Below are positions 31,801 to 42,824 of a stretch of DNA of 64,000 nucleotides, piece by piece. The notes below the pieces were generated by a model that saw only the letters and a list, made by a program, of their open reading frames with translations, did no database searches and had not been told where the DNA came from. How positions within the stretch are numbered: the stretch's first letter is position 1; every line of letters starts with the position of its first letter. The stretch is from Blastobasis lacticolella (Eukaryota > Arthropoda > Insecta > Lepidoptera > Blastobasidae): the NCBI GenBank assembly GCA_905147135.1, contig LR990055.1, forward strand, positions 4,403,001 to 4,467,000, given 5' to 3'. Both the position numbers and the translations under genes were made by a program.

Positions 31801-34470
31801 CCTGCACGAAATTTTCTTTATCAATTTAGATAAATCATATCGTCAACTAAGTAACCTTCTTAATCTTATATCAATGAAATATCTTTGTATAGTTTCAGTT
31901 GTTTGAAGCGACGACTAAGAAAATTCTTACCACATATTCAGTCTTTACGAGCCAAGGAATCGAAAGGCAAATGCTCACAAACCAATTAATGACAATAAGT
32001 TTTGGAGCAGATGATCTAGTGACTCTGGCTTCAGCGGTCAGTGTGGCTGCAGCCAGCCTGTCGTAGGATACCAATATAACTGCACCTACGTTGGCGAGTA
32101 GGAGTGTGCCTAAAATGATATAAAATATTACATAGATTTAAGGACTACTATAGGAATACTATTACAGTATAGTTTATCAAAGTTCAAGTTGAAATAATTT
32201 TTATTCAATATAAATATTCTCAGAATACACTTATTGAAAGTCCCAGTAACAAAAAATATAATAAATTATCACAATTCTAAATGGTTTTGGCAACCTAAAC
32301 ATAACAGTTTCTGGGAATTTTTGGAGGACTTTGAATACGGATCATATTTCTTTATAGAAGCCACATAAACTATTATTTTAAAGAAATGTCTGTCGAGATT
32401 CACGTAACGTTAAATGAGCATGTATGAAGATTGATGTATGTGGAAGATGTGTGACAGGATTCTCAGGACCATAGTTAATGCAACAATGTGATCTTTGCCT
32501 ACCCCTACGGGAAAAAGCCAGATGCTATCTAATCTTCGTCACAGGTTAAGATTTATTATTTCCCTCTGTGGATAAGTCCCTTATAATACCGCCATCCGTC
32601 AACCAACTAACAAACTAGTATACCTAGTAGTTCGCTACAACCAACATACATTAGGTATAATCTAGTTTTTATATTAGTATTGTGAAAACCATTAGTTTAT
32701 AACTATGATCTACATTCGATCAAAACGAAAAAGAATTGTTTAATAACTATCAAACATTTTTTGAGTTGGGCCTTATTCTTCCGACATTCTTATAATTTTC
32801 CATAAGACACTCACAATGGTATTGTCTTTAAAGGTCTTTGACCAATGTGTGTTGCCAGTGATGACTTACGGAGCTGAAACGTGGCCACTCACTATGGGCC
32901 TTATAAGGAAGCTCACTGTTACCCAAAGGGCAATGGAAAGAGCTATGCTCGGAGTTTCTTTGCGCGATCGAGTCAGAAATGAGGAGATCCGCAAGCGAAC
33001 CAAGGTCACCGACATAGCTCTAAGGATTGCCAGACTGAAGTGGCAGTGGGCAGGGCACATAGCTCGAAGAACAGATGGCCGATGGGGCAGTAAAGTTCTC
33101 GAGTGGCGACCACGTACCGGTAGACGCAGCGTGGGTAGGCCACCTACAAGGTGGACTGACGACCTGGTAAGGATCGCAGGTACCAGCTGGATGCGGAAAG
33201 CACAGAACCGGTCTTTGTGGAGATCTCTGGGGGAGGCCTAGCAGTGGGCGTCTTCTGGCTGATATTATTATATATTATACTCACAATGGTAGAAGCCTTC
33301 AAACTGGCACCAAAATTGACCCATCACGTAGGCCTGGTGGAAATCCCTGACCAGGGTGAACCATGGGCAAGTGAGCAGGATGATGAAGTCGACGAACGCC
33401 AAGTTTGCTATGAGGTAGTTGGTAGGATTCCATAAGAATTTGTTCTTGATTATTATGATCAGGATAACGGAGTTCAGGTAGAGTCCGGGTAAGGCGATGC
33501 AGAAGAAGATGGTGGTTTTGATTGCAATTTCGTCGGCGGGTTTCAAGTGCCAGAGCGTGTTTGGGAAGTCGTATTGGGATGTGTCCAGCTGTAACAATGC
33601 GAGTAGTCAGTAGTGCAGTAAGTACTAGTACGTAAACACATTATCTTCTACCTATTGGGTCCTTACCTATGAAATTGACGTTTATTTCGCGAGTATATAT
33701 TTGCTCATATTTTTAATTGTACCGAAGAGTATATAAAGTAATACCTGCTTCCGAAAATAGTGTATATATTCTAGATAGTCTCTAAAACAAAAAATGAGTT
33801 AAAAATCTTTTATAAGGGTTTGAAAATACCCCCCTTTCAGTTACCGCCAATTTTGAAACTTTAATCAGGTATAATTGTATGAAGAGAGTCGTTATCACGA
33901 TACAATGGTATGCTTCAGTTAGCTTAATGTTATCTGATTATACCTACAAAGTTTCATTGTAATCGGATTTGCCATTTCCAAGGAATCGAAAAATTTGCTT
34001 GTATGATAATTACAGTTTTCTTCATTTTTGCCATACAAAACGCCAATTTAATAGATAAGGTCCTAATATAAGGGTTTCTTATAAAACAAAGTCGCCCGCC
34101 GCGTCTGTCTGTCTGTCTGAGCGCGATAAGCTCCATAACTTTGAACAGTTTTCGTAAATTCTTTTACTAATATGAAGATAATTCTTTCTGAGTATCATTA
34201 CTTTTTACGGAATAAAGAGGATTATAAACTCTCCGTCTTCATTTATTAATATTTCATAGCTTAATAGAAATATTGTCATTAGAAGCTTAGTTTAAAAGCA
34301 TTCATCCATTAAATTGTGTATTGAACAGAGGAATGATGTTCAATACAACAATTTTCAAGTACAAAAGGACTTACATCGTTCAAGTAGTCGTGGTTCCAGT
34401 TGCCATAGCCATGATATCCGTTGCCATTGGAACTTTCCAGAACATAGTCAACAAAGTCATCTTCCTCCAT
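28875..34470 (-). CDS. Class A (rhodopsin-family) G-protein-coupled receptor, probably for a peptide
   Basis: Eight coding exons on the minus strand: 34470-34375, 33588-33285, 32109-31931, 31801-31679, 31116-30922, 30161-30064, 29382-29307, 29075-28875. All GT-AG and in frame, 423 aa. It is a plasma-membrane receptor with seven hydrophobic spans. TM1 has N71 and TM2 the LxxxD aspartate D99. TM3 has the conserved C126 and SYDR (148-151) in place of DRY. C205 in loop 2 probably pairs with C126. TM6 ends CRVPYS instead of CWxP, and TM7 has NPLIY (322-326). The tail has a Cys-rich stretch (C345, C346, C352, C353, C355) suited to palmitoylation, then a basic, Thr/Lys-rich end. The N-terminus (residues 1-52) is acidic and Asn/Tyr-rich with no signal peptide. 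The start is the first ATG in the frame, in context AATATGG; an initiator TCAGTG at 34522-34527 or an acceptor near 34539 lies upstream. The ligand is unknown; I cannot assign an orthologue group. Confidence 0.92.
29461..29570. repeat. Half copy of MITE family G in a receptor intron
   Basis: Begins AGACCACGCTAAGTCCG and continues with the end sequence of the 702-bp element at 27202 in inverted orientation ('cgtcattcataaaagtcata'). The other end is missing. Confidence 0.7.
29766..30035 (+). repeat. SINE family C in receptor intron 6
   Basis: 'gacctctgtcgagtcttatc' head, 'gccgccaagtaa' block, tail 'tgtcacagcattgtataaaa'. Antisense to the receptor. It ends about 30 bases from the splice donor of the exon ending at 30064. 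Confidence 0.7.
30399..30890 (+). mobile_element. Two LINE 3' tails in receptor intron 5
   Basis: 30399-30620 starts with a Gly-Lys-Arg-rich segment and has a GATGATGATG end. 30655-30890 reads LRHVLRRLQGY..., then 'gcgaagtggaggaagaaaag', 'aagcgga' and a GATTATGATG end. Both look like 5'-truncated, frame-broken ends of endonuclease/reverse-transcriptase LINEs. The frames here are not host exons. Confidence 0.6.
31137..31375 (+). repeat. SINE family A in receptor intron 4
   Basis: tRNA-like head ('gagcgtcggtggccaaatag', B-box-like 'gggttcgtacccc') and the 'ggtgaaccctgggccctcg' block. Head starts about 20 bases from the acceptor of the exon beginning at 31116. Confidence 0.8.
32813..33258 (+). 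mobile_element. RTE-like LINE, C-terminal reverse-transcriptase fragment, open
   Basis: A 141-codon open frame (32816-33241) in receptor intron 2, antisense to the receptor. It reads VFDQCVLPVMTYGAETWPLT, then ...LRIARLKWQWAGHIARR... and GRRSVGRPPTRWTDDLVRIA. These are hallmark C-terminal motifs of RTE-type endonuclease/reverse-transcriptase polyproteins in insects. The catalytic domains are missing, so this is a 5'-truncated copy, still frame-intact and thus fairly young. The 3' end lies about 25 bases from the splice donor of the exon ending at 33285. Confidence 0.85.
33589..34374. other. Receptor intron 1
   Basis: AT-rich; contains the family F fragment at 34076-34262 (plus strand, 'ataaaacaaagtcgcccgcc', a GTCT repeat). 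No coding sequence. Confidence 0.5.
34076..34262 (+). repeat. Family F fragment (Helitron/MITE-like)
   Basis: Starts 'ttataaaacaaagtcgcccg' with a short GTCT run. The CTAG-type end is lost. Confidence 0.5.
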
Positions 34471-34570
34471 ATTCACACTTCGCAACGCACTTGAATATTG
34501 GAAATCGCAGATGTCTATAAGCACTGATACGGCAACCGCTGGAATCAAGCCCCCACCAAACACAGTTGTG

Positions 34571-36164
34571 GATACCAAATACCTTAATACAGGATGTAAT
34601 ATATTTATAAAACAATATTTTGTTCAAATCTGCAGCAGATACAAGTCTTATACTTTTTAAAGGAGTTGAATTGAAAAATCATGCACTTGTTAACTGGTAT
34701 GCTGTATTAATAGTTGACTTGAGCGGAAAACTTATAAAAGGTGAAAACGCAAATATGAATGAAAGGGTCGAGATAAATTTACCGAAAAGGAAGGTCAAGA
34801 ATTCCCTCCATCGGCTTAAATAATTAGAGGAAGATGTACAATACATGAGCATAAGTGCCACCATCTTAGAATCACATATGGGTATGAACGTGTACATATT
34901 ATGGTTAGAAAAAGGATAAAGTACTGTTTAAACAGTCTGCCCCTGTAGTATCCAGACGTGAGTGCGCATGGACTTACCTATGGAAGCTTACTTGACGATA
35001 TAAATGGACTTGACAAATAAAACTAATTCGAACGCGATAACTCTATTAACAGAACAAGAAAATCCAATCGATTCAGGTTACAAATTCACGCTGTACCAAT
35101 ATCGACCGCCACTCATGATAACGCTTACAGTAGTCTACAGCGTCCATTACCATGAAAGCTTTTTTATCATCCATAGAAATGATTGATAGTGTCAAAATAT
35201 TGGCATGGCGGTGTCGACCTACAGGGTTTTCTGAAGGTTAAGTGCCGAGGACAACGTAATTGACGGTCATTATCATTATCACAACGTTAACGCCTACCTT
35301 CATTGATTTTAGCCACGTGAGGTGATTGAAGTTTAATACCTAAGGGTAATCAAATATGTTGAGCCCCATCAAACTCACCACCAAGGATAGGTATCGAAGA
35401 GTTAGCAATGTTAACAAGGAGAAGTAGAAAGGTCTGGCTTTCGCGCCCCGCGTTGGAGCATATCTGGGACTAACGCCGTATGATGATTTTATAGTATCCA
35501 ATCCATTCAAACTCTAAAATCAAGCGTAAAGTTATAATCCTCCACAAATTTGGACGAGGCATAACTCTACTGTGGACTGTTAATTTGATGATGAGGATGA
35601 TGATTTGACACGAGTTTGTTTTCTTTTTAATCAAGACAACAAAAACGCATGGGCGTGTTAACAATTTCCCTGCCTAGTAAGTTTTTCTACTTTGAAAAGG
35701 ATATTTCAGCGCCATCCATATCAAAGAGGATTAACTAGCTGAATTTGTGCGCATGGACGTCCGTACTTCTGCGTGGCTCACGACGATTCCTGTTTACTTT
35801 AGTTATTGGTTTTGTAGGTAGATGTCGCTTTCAAATGTTCCTCTCTATGTCGCATTTTGTGTGCGTTTCGCACGTATTGTATTTTTGTATTTATTATGAA
35901 TGAAATTTGTATGGATGCGAGGTTCCATACCTAATAGAGTTCTGTGTTGGAATTCGATCGTACGAGTCATTCCTGACTACAATTTATCTGCCAAGCGTAG
36001 AAATTATGGACAATATCCTCCACTAAGATGTTGATTTTCCCTTCCTACTCCTATATCCAAAGTATTAAAACAAAGGACAAAGGAAAGGTAAAAGAAAACT
36101 ATAGCTTTTTCAATGAAAACTAATATTTGATTACCTAAATAGGTATAAGTACATAAAAAAGTTA
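34571..36164. other. Upstream of receptor gene, nothing recognised
   Basis: No gene or clear repeat. Short frames only. Any distal promoter of the receptor should be here, but I see no decisive motif. Confidence 0.4.
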
Positions 36165-36202
36165 CTACTTAAAGAAATATACCTGCATATTTCTTTAAGT
36201 AG
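36165..36202. repeat. Perfect 16-bp hairpin
   Basis: CTACTTAAAGAAATAT, loop ACCTGC, ATATTTCTTTAAGTAG. AT-rich and short; likely a small palindrome without known role. Confidence 0.8.
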
Positions 36203-36939
36203 AAACAAAATACAAAACTTCGTCCAACAACAGTCAATCGCATTTGTACATAGTAATAAATGCGACAGTAGCCGTCTCACCGCACCGACGACGCTCATTC
36301 GAGGTAATGTGACCATAATTGTCTTGGAGCCGTCTGTCTGTGCGTCAACACGTAGTCGCGAGCTAAAATAAACTCAAAATTGCTAGAAACATGAAGAAAG
36401 AAAGGCTAAACGTCAACCGTGTAAGCAATTAGTGTCAGAGCTACGAAACACCAACTTAAGAATAAGGAATACTTGTATTAAATCCACATAGACATACATA
36501 AATATATTTTCCAACTAATATCTATTAAATTACGAAAGTTTGTAAGGCTTGGAGGGTTATTTGTTACTCTTGAAACCTACTAAAAACTAAAATTTACTAA
36601 TGTAAATGGATTGTGGTGGAATTTTGCTGAATTAAAGTTTGAAGGCAGTTTTAAAGTACTACATTTAACGTTATTGTCATACAGGCAAGTGTAGAGTTTG
36701 GCTAGAGAAAGATGAGACAAGAAAAGTGGCAAATTAAAAAACGTCGTTTGACAACTCTGGTTACAGATATAGTAAGAAATATTGGTAAAAAGATAAGTCA
36801 GATTACTTGTTGGTCGGGTAAAGTATAATCTCTTTAATTTTTATCACCATACAAAGCTGGCATTTAAAAGTCGTTAAAGCCATTGACGTAACGAGTACCG
36901 GCAACCTACGTACCAGCAAATTACTTAGGGAACAAATGT
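36203..36939. other. Intergenic, nothing recognised
   Basis: AT-rich; no gene or repeat recognised. Confidence 0.4.
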
Positions 36940-37215
36940 CTGACCATGCCACCCTCGCCTGGCGCGGGAAGGAGAGACCGGCCCAAGAATCGATGGTTAG
37001 ACATCGTTAAGAATGACATATTTGTTTAAATGATTTTGATATTTAAATAATATTTGTAACCGTTCGCGCAACGCGCGTGGGATGCATGGGCTTTTCTGAA
37101 AACCAGCGCTGTGACAGGCACTAGCCCTCACAGCATTATGCTGAGACTGGTCCATTTCGGTTTCCGTTACATCACTGGCTGGTCTTATGTAATTTTCAAT
37201 AAATATAATTTACTG
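36940..37215 (+). mobile_element. LINE 3' end remnant
   Basis: Around 36965-37020 the frame spells RPKNRWLDIVKND, a C-terminal motif of endonuclease/reverse-transcriptase LINEs. 37057-37215 ('aaccagcgctgtgacaggca', 'atgctgagactggtcc', then AATAAA at 37198) resembles the LINE-type 3' UTR at 49745-50005. Confidence 0.55.
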
Positions 37216-38439
37216 TACTGTACTTACCTTAGGTTAAGGATGTAATGAGGATCCGAATAAAATACTGTCTATGTCTCTGTCTATGTCTACATGCGTGCCA
37301 ATAAACTCACCAACTGGAACACCGATGACCGATCATAATGGACCAAGAGGAGTAAGTAGGCGGACCCTATGACGAATCTGGCGAAATAGGGAAACTAAAG
37401 ATTATATGATAACATAAATATGTTCATGGAATTGACGAATAAGGAAGGAAACTGGCTATTAGGGAAACTGACGAGTACTTGTATGATAAAAAAGCCAACA
37501 TTATCTGATAAGAGTAAACACAACCAACAGCTTCTCAGGACCTACTTCACGATTTTCAATTAGTAAAACGACCTGCACCTCTTGCCACCTACATTGCTAA
37601 CTACGTCGAGTTTTCGAGACTGCCATACAATCACAATATGTAAGCAATCACGGAGATACCGACACAAGCAATCAATAAAACATTTTACCTCATTTCCCCG
37701 ACCTTCCTACATCGCAGTGGCAAAGCTAATTTGCGACAGACAAATCGCAAACCCACACGACCGCGGGCTCATTTGTTTAACGGTGTTAATAATTTAATAT
37801 TATTGCTATCGGGAAGACTCGACTCTGCTTCTGTGGTTATAAGTTTTTCTGTGCTTGAGTCGCTGCGACGTGTTTGGATTATAACTTGAACGTGTGAATT
37901 TTCATCCATACGGACGTAGTCTTAACAGTCTCAACTCCCAGGAGGGGTATCTCGAGGTCTAAAGATATGAAAAGGTTCTAGGGACGCTAGTAGATCAAAT
38001 ATCTACAGATTGCTGCTTTTGCAATTAGATGGTCTGTAAGTATATTGGTTATAAAATTGTAAAAGACAGGTCGATAACGTTGTGTAACTACGAACGACGT
38101 GACAGTGGATCTGTAGCTCCCAACTGAAGTTACTGAAAGGATTTTTGATGATGACCATTGAAGCATAAAATAATCATACATCTGAATGTGCGGGTCTTCC
38201 TATCTATCACGATGGCGATGTATGGATGGAAGTCCGTCCGCGAACTGATTTCTTGAATTCGATAAAAAACATACTAATAATCTTGGCGTTAATTTCTCGC
38301 TTGTGCTCTCGCGATTTCTTGCATTTTATATTAGAATCCATGCCACGATACTCATATCTTGAACGCCCTCCAAATCAGCGAAGGGCTAAAAAGCGGTCCT
38401 TGTATGATAACCTTTTTGTTTTATACGGCAGAGAAACAG
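37216..38439. other. Intergenic, nothing recognised
   Basis: No gene. Short frames without domains. Confidence 0.4.
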
Positions 38440-38540
38440 GCAAACTGGCCACCTGATCTAAAGTGGTCATCGCCGCCTATTGACATCAACAACACCAGAG
38501 GCGCTACCAATGCGTTGCCCGCCACTAAGGATACCTCTAA
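38440..38540 (-). repeat. Dispersed repeat family D
   Basis: Minus strand: 'gcaactggccacctgatc'-type block, then 'acaacaccagaggcgctacc' and 'aatgcgttgcc'. Confidence 0.65.
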
Positions 38541-39103
38541 TATACCTCTTGAACGATCTCGTATCATAGTCCAGTGTGTGTCATACCTACAGCAGTATTA
38601 GCTTTGAAATTATGTTATAAGCAAGGACTGTACAAATATGAATAAACGTCAATTCCCCTCAACTTAAAACATTAATTTCGTCACATTGTCTCAAGAAGAT
38701 GTCTGAATTAATGCCTTGAGCCAAACCGCAAACGTCGACTGCAATTTCGTACGTACGAATGAGGTGTAAGAGCGCAACACGTCTCCACCATACCGATTAC
38801 GATACTCACACATTCCATTCTAAACCTTAACCCCTTGTATTAAGGGTTAACACTCCGCAATTAATAACGTTGCACCTCAGTAATAGAAGTCGTGACATGT
38901 AGCTATTGAAGCGACAGTATGGCGTCGGGAGGTGTATTTTGCGACATGTTCCTTTAATTTGAAATTAAGGTAATTTCGCCTTTGTTATAATTAGTGGTAA
39001 ACTTTCATTATTATTTTAGTTGGGGCTCTATTCTCATCACTGTAAAGTAAATGGTAAGAGATATGGGCAAGTAGAGTTACAAAGAGGTATTTTTTCTTGT
39101 AGA
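38541..39103. other. Intergenic with small palindromes
   Basis: No gene. Contains the 14-bp palindrome TTCGTACGTACGAA near 38745-38760, an inverted pair TTAACCCC...GGGTTAA near 38830-38850 and CCTTTAATTTGAAATTAAGG near 38951-38970. Possible regulatory DNA; not assignable. Confidence 0.35.
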
Positions 39104-39360
39104 GCGACTGCTTTCTGACGTCTGTGAACCTGTTAACAGGGCAACCTGACCAGATTTGATAATGGTTTCATATTCAGTCGCGTGTATAGGTATATAGGTT
39201 TCCTCACAATGTATTTCCACGCAGTAAGAGCATTGATTAGTGTTTAAGTAATGTGCACAACTGAGAAAAAGGTCATTGGTACAAGACGGTACTGGGGATC
39301 GAACCCGGGACCTCTACGTGGCCAATCGGCATATTAACCAACTGGACCACTCATGTCGAC
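39104..39360 (-). repeat. SINE family A
   Basis: Minus strand. tRNA-like head ('ggtactggggatcgaacccg' on plus), then the 'tttcctcacaatgt' body. The 3' end is truncated. Confidence 0.75.
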
Positions 39361-39874
39361 GTAGGGTAGTATACTGTTGTATTCTACTTACTATTTCCTA
39401 TTTCAAAGCGCAGCCATAACAAATTTCCCCAAGTATCTAAGTAATATTGATCAATCCACAGATTCAATCTTTCCGAATCACTCAAGACGTTAGCAGACAA
39501 TTCCGCAGGCAAGAGTGAAATCTAATAAGCTGTCTGAGAAGAATTCCGCGAGACATACGCTCCTAGGAATCTAGGAATTAAACATAATGGAGTGAAATGA
39601 TGCGGGATCCGAAGTATGCAGGGGGTGGGGGTGGCCACCCCCTCGACGATGTGCGGTTGAATAGATTCGTTTGATTGAGACAAAGACTGCTAGACTGTGC
39701 GGTATAAAATGTGAGATTTGTGTAAGTTATTTGTGTAGCTCGCTGATTCGATCACAATTAACTTTGGTTGGTATTTGGTTTATTATTGCTTTATTTTCTT
39801 TATTGGTGAGTATAAACTAAAACTGTTGGTGTTGAATTGCACCAACCAACACCAGAAAGAGTGTGCGAAGCAGT

Positions 39875-40090
39875 TACACGACCTCATTCCGCCATCGGGA
39901 AACGCGATCCGACCGAACACTTCTTTATGTCCCATGTCTCTCCCATGTGTTCCTTGTGTCTTATGTTATGATTAAAAGATTTAAAGATAAGGTGAAAACA
40001 ACTTTAATGAAAAAAGCCTATTATAAAATTGATGAATATATCAATGACAAAAATGTATGGTGTACTACTAGCTCTTCGAAATAGGAAGTT
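39875..40090 (+). mobile_element. LINE fragments (C-terminal reverse-transcriptase segments)
   Basis: 39875-39955 matches the SGNAI block of family E at 44880. 39960-40085 reads RFKDKVKTTLMKKAYYKIDE then YINDKNVW, a C-terminal signature of CR1/Jockey-like LINEs. Two different truncated LINEs seem to be joined here. Catalytic domains absent. Confidence 0.6.
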
Positions 40091-40564
40091 ATTTATAAAT
40101 TTACAATTTTGTTAATTGGGTGAGGATGATTTGATGTGTAATAGTCATTGAATAACAAATCTTTTTTTAATGTGTACGGCATTGGCAGCGCATGCTCACT
40201 TAAAAGTCTGCCTGGTGGTGGCATGGGGGTCGGGTCGTTCTCTTCCCTCAAATATGGTTGAATTGGACGATGGCTGGGCCCTGCGTCATGCTCGTGAACG
40301 GGTGCTGCCTTGGTGGACTGGCCTGCTTTTGCTGTGCCATTTTTTGTTTTTGAATTTATTTTTATTTTTAGTTATCTTGACCGATTTGTAGAGGTTCACA
40401 TCATATTCCAATCAAAACAGGCTCACTCAAATTAAATTGACAAATGTATCAATGCAATGTAATCATATTTAAATGTACCTGTGGGTTTCTTGCCGTTTCT
40501 TTTTCCCACAGATGGTCATTTTCCTAACTGAAGCGGCATACTGACAGACAGACGACATTCTTTT
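40091..40564. other. Intergenic, unclassified open frame
   Basis: A 73-codon frame at 40170-40391 has no domain I know. Its position after LINE fragments suggests retroelement 3' sequence. Confidence 0.3.
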
Positions 40565-40860
40565 TACTTATTTGTTCCGAGCTCAGGGGGCGACGCGGGT
40601 AGGCCGGCTGGTGCGTGCGGGTGTGAGCGCCGGCGGGCTGGCTGGGGCCGGGCGCGCGCTGCACATGATTCGCCTAGGCGGTTATGTGCGTGGCGCGTAT
40701 CGGTGCCCGGTGTCTCGCCGGAGTAAGCCCTCGTACGCGCTGATCGGTCTGCATGCGTCGCCCCCTACCTGGATAAGCTCGCTTAACTTCCCTTTGTTTT
40801 CCGTTAGATTTTTGACTTTTGAAAAGAGATTAATTAACGTAATCCTAATTCAATAAATAC
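40565..40860 (+). other. GC-rich block ending in AATAAA and CATTTTC repeats
   Basis: About 200 bp (40570-40790) are far richer in GC than the surroundings. It ends 'caataaatactttttcattt'. A 94-codon frame covers it but shows no domain. It is probably the 3' end of a retrotransposed sequence. Identity unknown. Confidence 0.35.
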
Positions 40861-40884
40861 TTTTTCATTTTCATTCATTTTTCA

Positions 40885-41100
40885 TTTATGTCGTGGATCT
40901 TCCCAGCTATCCTTACGAGCCGCTTTAGTTCAATCTTTATAATATTCGGCTAAGAAATGAAATACTTTGCCTGCGAGCGTGTTCCCTGATCAAAGGCTAG
41001 AGTGAAGAGTCTGTTCCTAGACAGGCATCTTCGGCCGCATCGGTATTTACCACCACGTGAGATAGCGGTAAATTGCCTGGCTAGTCTAAATAAAAAAACC
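40885..41100 (+). mobile_element. LINE tail (family E)
   Basis: 'tttatgtcgtggatcttccc', 'tgcgagcgtgttccctgatc', 'ctgttcctagacaggcatct', then A7. Same order as 44868-45178. Confidence 0.7.
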
Positions 41101-41492
41101 CTTACTTAATCCTTACTTTACTTAGGCAAGGCTTCCTAGAACAGCGGCTCCGTCATATAGCGGCCTCATAGCACTTCTTGATGTCCCGGAGCATTCGCGA
41201 GTCGCGACAGTGCCACCAATTCATATGTTCAGTAAACAATATTGGAACTAAGGCATTATAGTACTAAAAAGGCAGCGAAACGTCTACTTCTTCACCACTG
41301 GCGACGCCGTCAAATGAACAGATAAGTTGGTGGCACAGAACGTGTGCTGAGCACACTGTACTCCTTATCGCATGGAGACATGGAGTTTGAATACGCTACG
41401 GACAGCAAAAAATACGTTAATTTAATTTTTGTTTGTTTTATGGTACCAACTTACAGGATTGGAGATGTAACTGTGTTTGATTTTCATAATCA
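41101..41492. other. Intergenic, nothing recognised
   Basis: No gene. Confidence 0.4.
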
Positions 41493-41752
41493 GGTGGTAA
41501 GACTCTGTCTAGCCTAAGGAGTCCGCCTGGGTGAGTGCCACCGCCTTATGTCTTTCTGCCGCCAAGCTACAATTTTTTTTTTTGTGTTTAGGTTTGGAGA
41601 ATAAGGTAGCCAGCGCAATTACAGGCATGAGGTATTTCATCTTATGTCCTCACAGTGACAACGCACGTGCGATTCGTTATGGGCGACCAATTGCCATTTA
41701 CCATCAAGTGGGCTGTCTGCTCGTTTGTCACTGCTTAGTATAAAAAAAAACA
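41493..41752 (+). repeat. SINE family C, full length
   Basis: 'ggtggtaagactctgtctag' head, 'gccgccaagctac', 'gcgcaattacaggcatgag', 'ccatcaagtgggctgtctgc', tail A9. Confidence 0.75.
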
Positions 41753-42627
41753 TCTTATACAGGTTTATTACCGCGCGTGAAATTTTGTACCAGTCGAGGT
41801 GCGCCAGACTTAATTCAAATCTTTAATTATTTAGCTACTGCGAAATTAACATTCCTATGTTATTATTTCATTAAGTGTTGGTGTATTTATTTTAAAATTA
41901 TATTAATAACTTAAAGTGAAATTATTATTCAGTTTTGGTTTTTGTACGTAACTAATATGTAGGTTTGTTTTATATTTGCTTTATTTCTAATAAGCGTGCG
42001 TGCAAATCTTGCGAATTTGTCGCGAATGCGCTGTTGCAGCAACCGCATTTGCGGCACGTTCACGAGATATTTATATCGCACCCATTGCATATCGTTTATA
42101 GGAAATGCGCTCGGCATTGTCACTTGCTACACACACAAAAGTTTCCAAAATTTCCAACGCAACTTTTAACCGATTTTCTAACATTTATCTGCCGACCCTG
42201 TAAGTACGGTCTAAGCAAATATTCTACAATCGGCGAATCGGGCACATTTGAAATATTCATACGGTTAGAAGGCATTAATGTTCAATGAAGTATTTATCAT
42301 ACCGACCTAGGCACTGTTCTCTTGGCGACTGTCTCCCTTAGAATCTAGACTTCAGACTACCTATGTTCTAGACTTGTTACTTATGCTCGTCGTTCGCTTT
42401 TTGTTTTGCTAATCTCGTCTGCGAAGCGTGGATTTACGGCGGGAAAATATGAATACGGAATGGTTGCTTATTGTTCGTGTGGAAATGTCTCAGAGGGATG
42501 ACGGTTTTTAAATAATATGTAGAAACGGTTACATTGGAAATGATTACATTGGAGATGAATATAATGTTGGTTTACTTTTGACTAAGATTTTAATTGTGTC
42601 TCTGAATTGTGAGAGCATGTAAACATT
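41753..42627. other. Intergenic, nothing recognised
   Basis: A 107-codon frame at 41965-42288 has no domain that I recognise. No splice-supported gene model. Confidence 0.35.
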
Positions 42628-42824
42628 GTATAAAACAAAGTCGCTTGCCGCCGTCTGTCCCTATGTATCTATGTACGCTCAGATCTTTTGAATTTCGACG
42701 GATTTTAATGCGGTTTTTAACAATAGATAGAGTGATTTAAGAGGAAGGTTTATAAGTAAAAAAAAGGGTAGGTAGGGGTAAAGTAGGTGTACGCGAACGA
42801 AGTCGCACCGGGTCCACTAGTTGA
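42628..42824 (+). repeat. Family F repeat, most complete copy, Helitron-like 3' end
   Basis: Runs from 'tataaaacaaagtcgcttgc' to 'gaacgaagtcgcaccgggtc' and CACTAGTTG. A CTAGT end preceded by a GC-rich stem (gcgaacgaagtcgc) fits a Helitron 3' terminus. Confidence 0.6.

Noticed and set aside
41965..42288. 107-codon frame as a gene
   Set aside because: No domain, no splice context and AT-rich composition; shadow-type frame.
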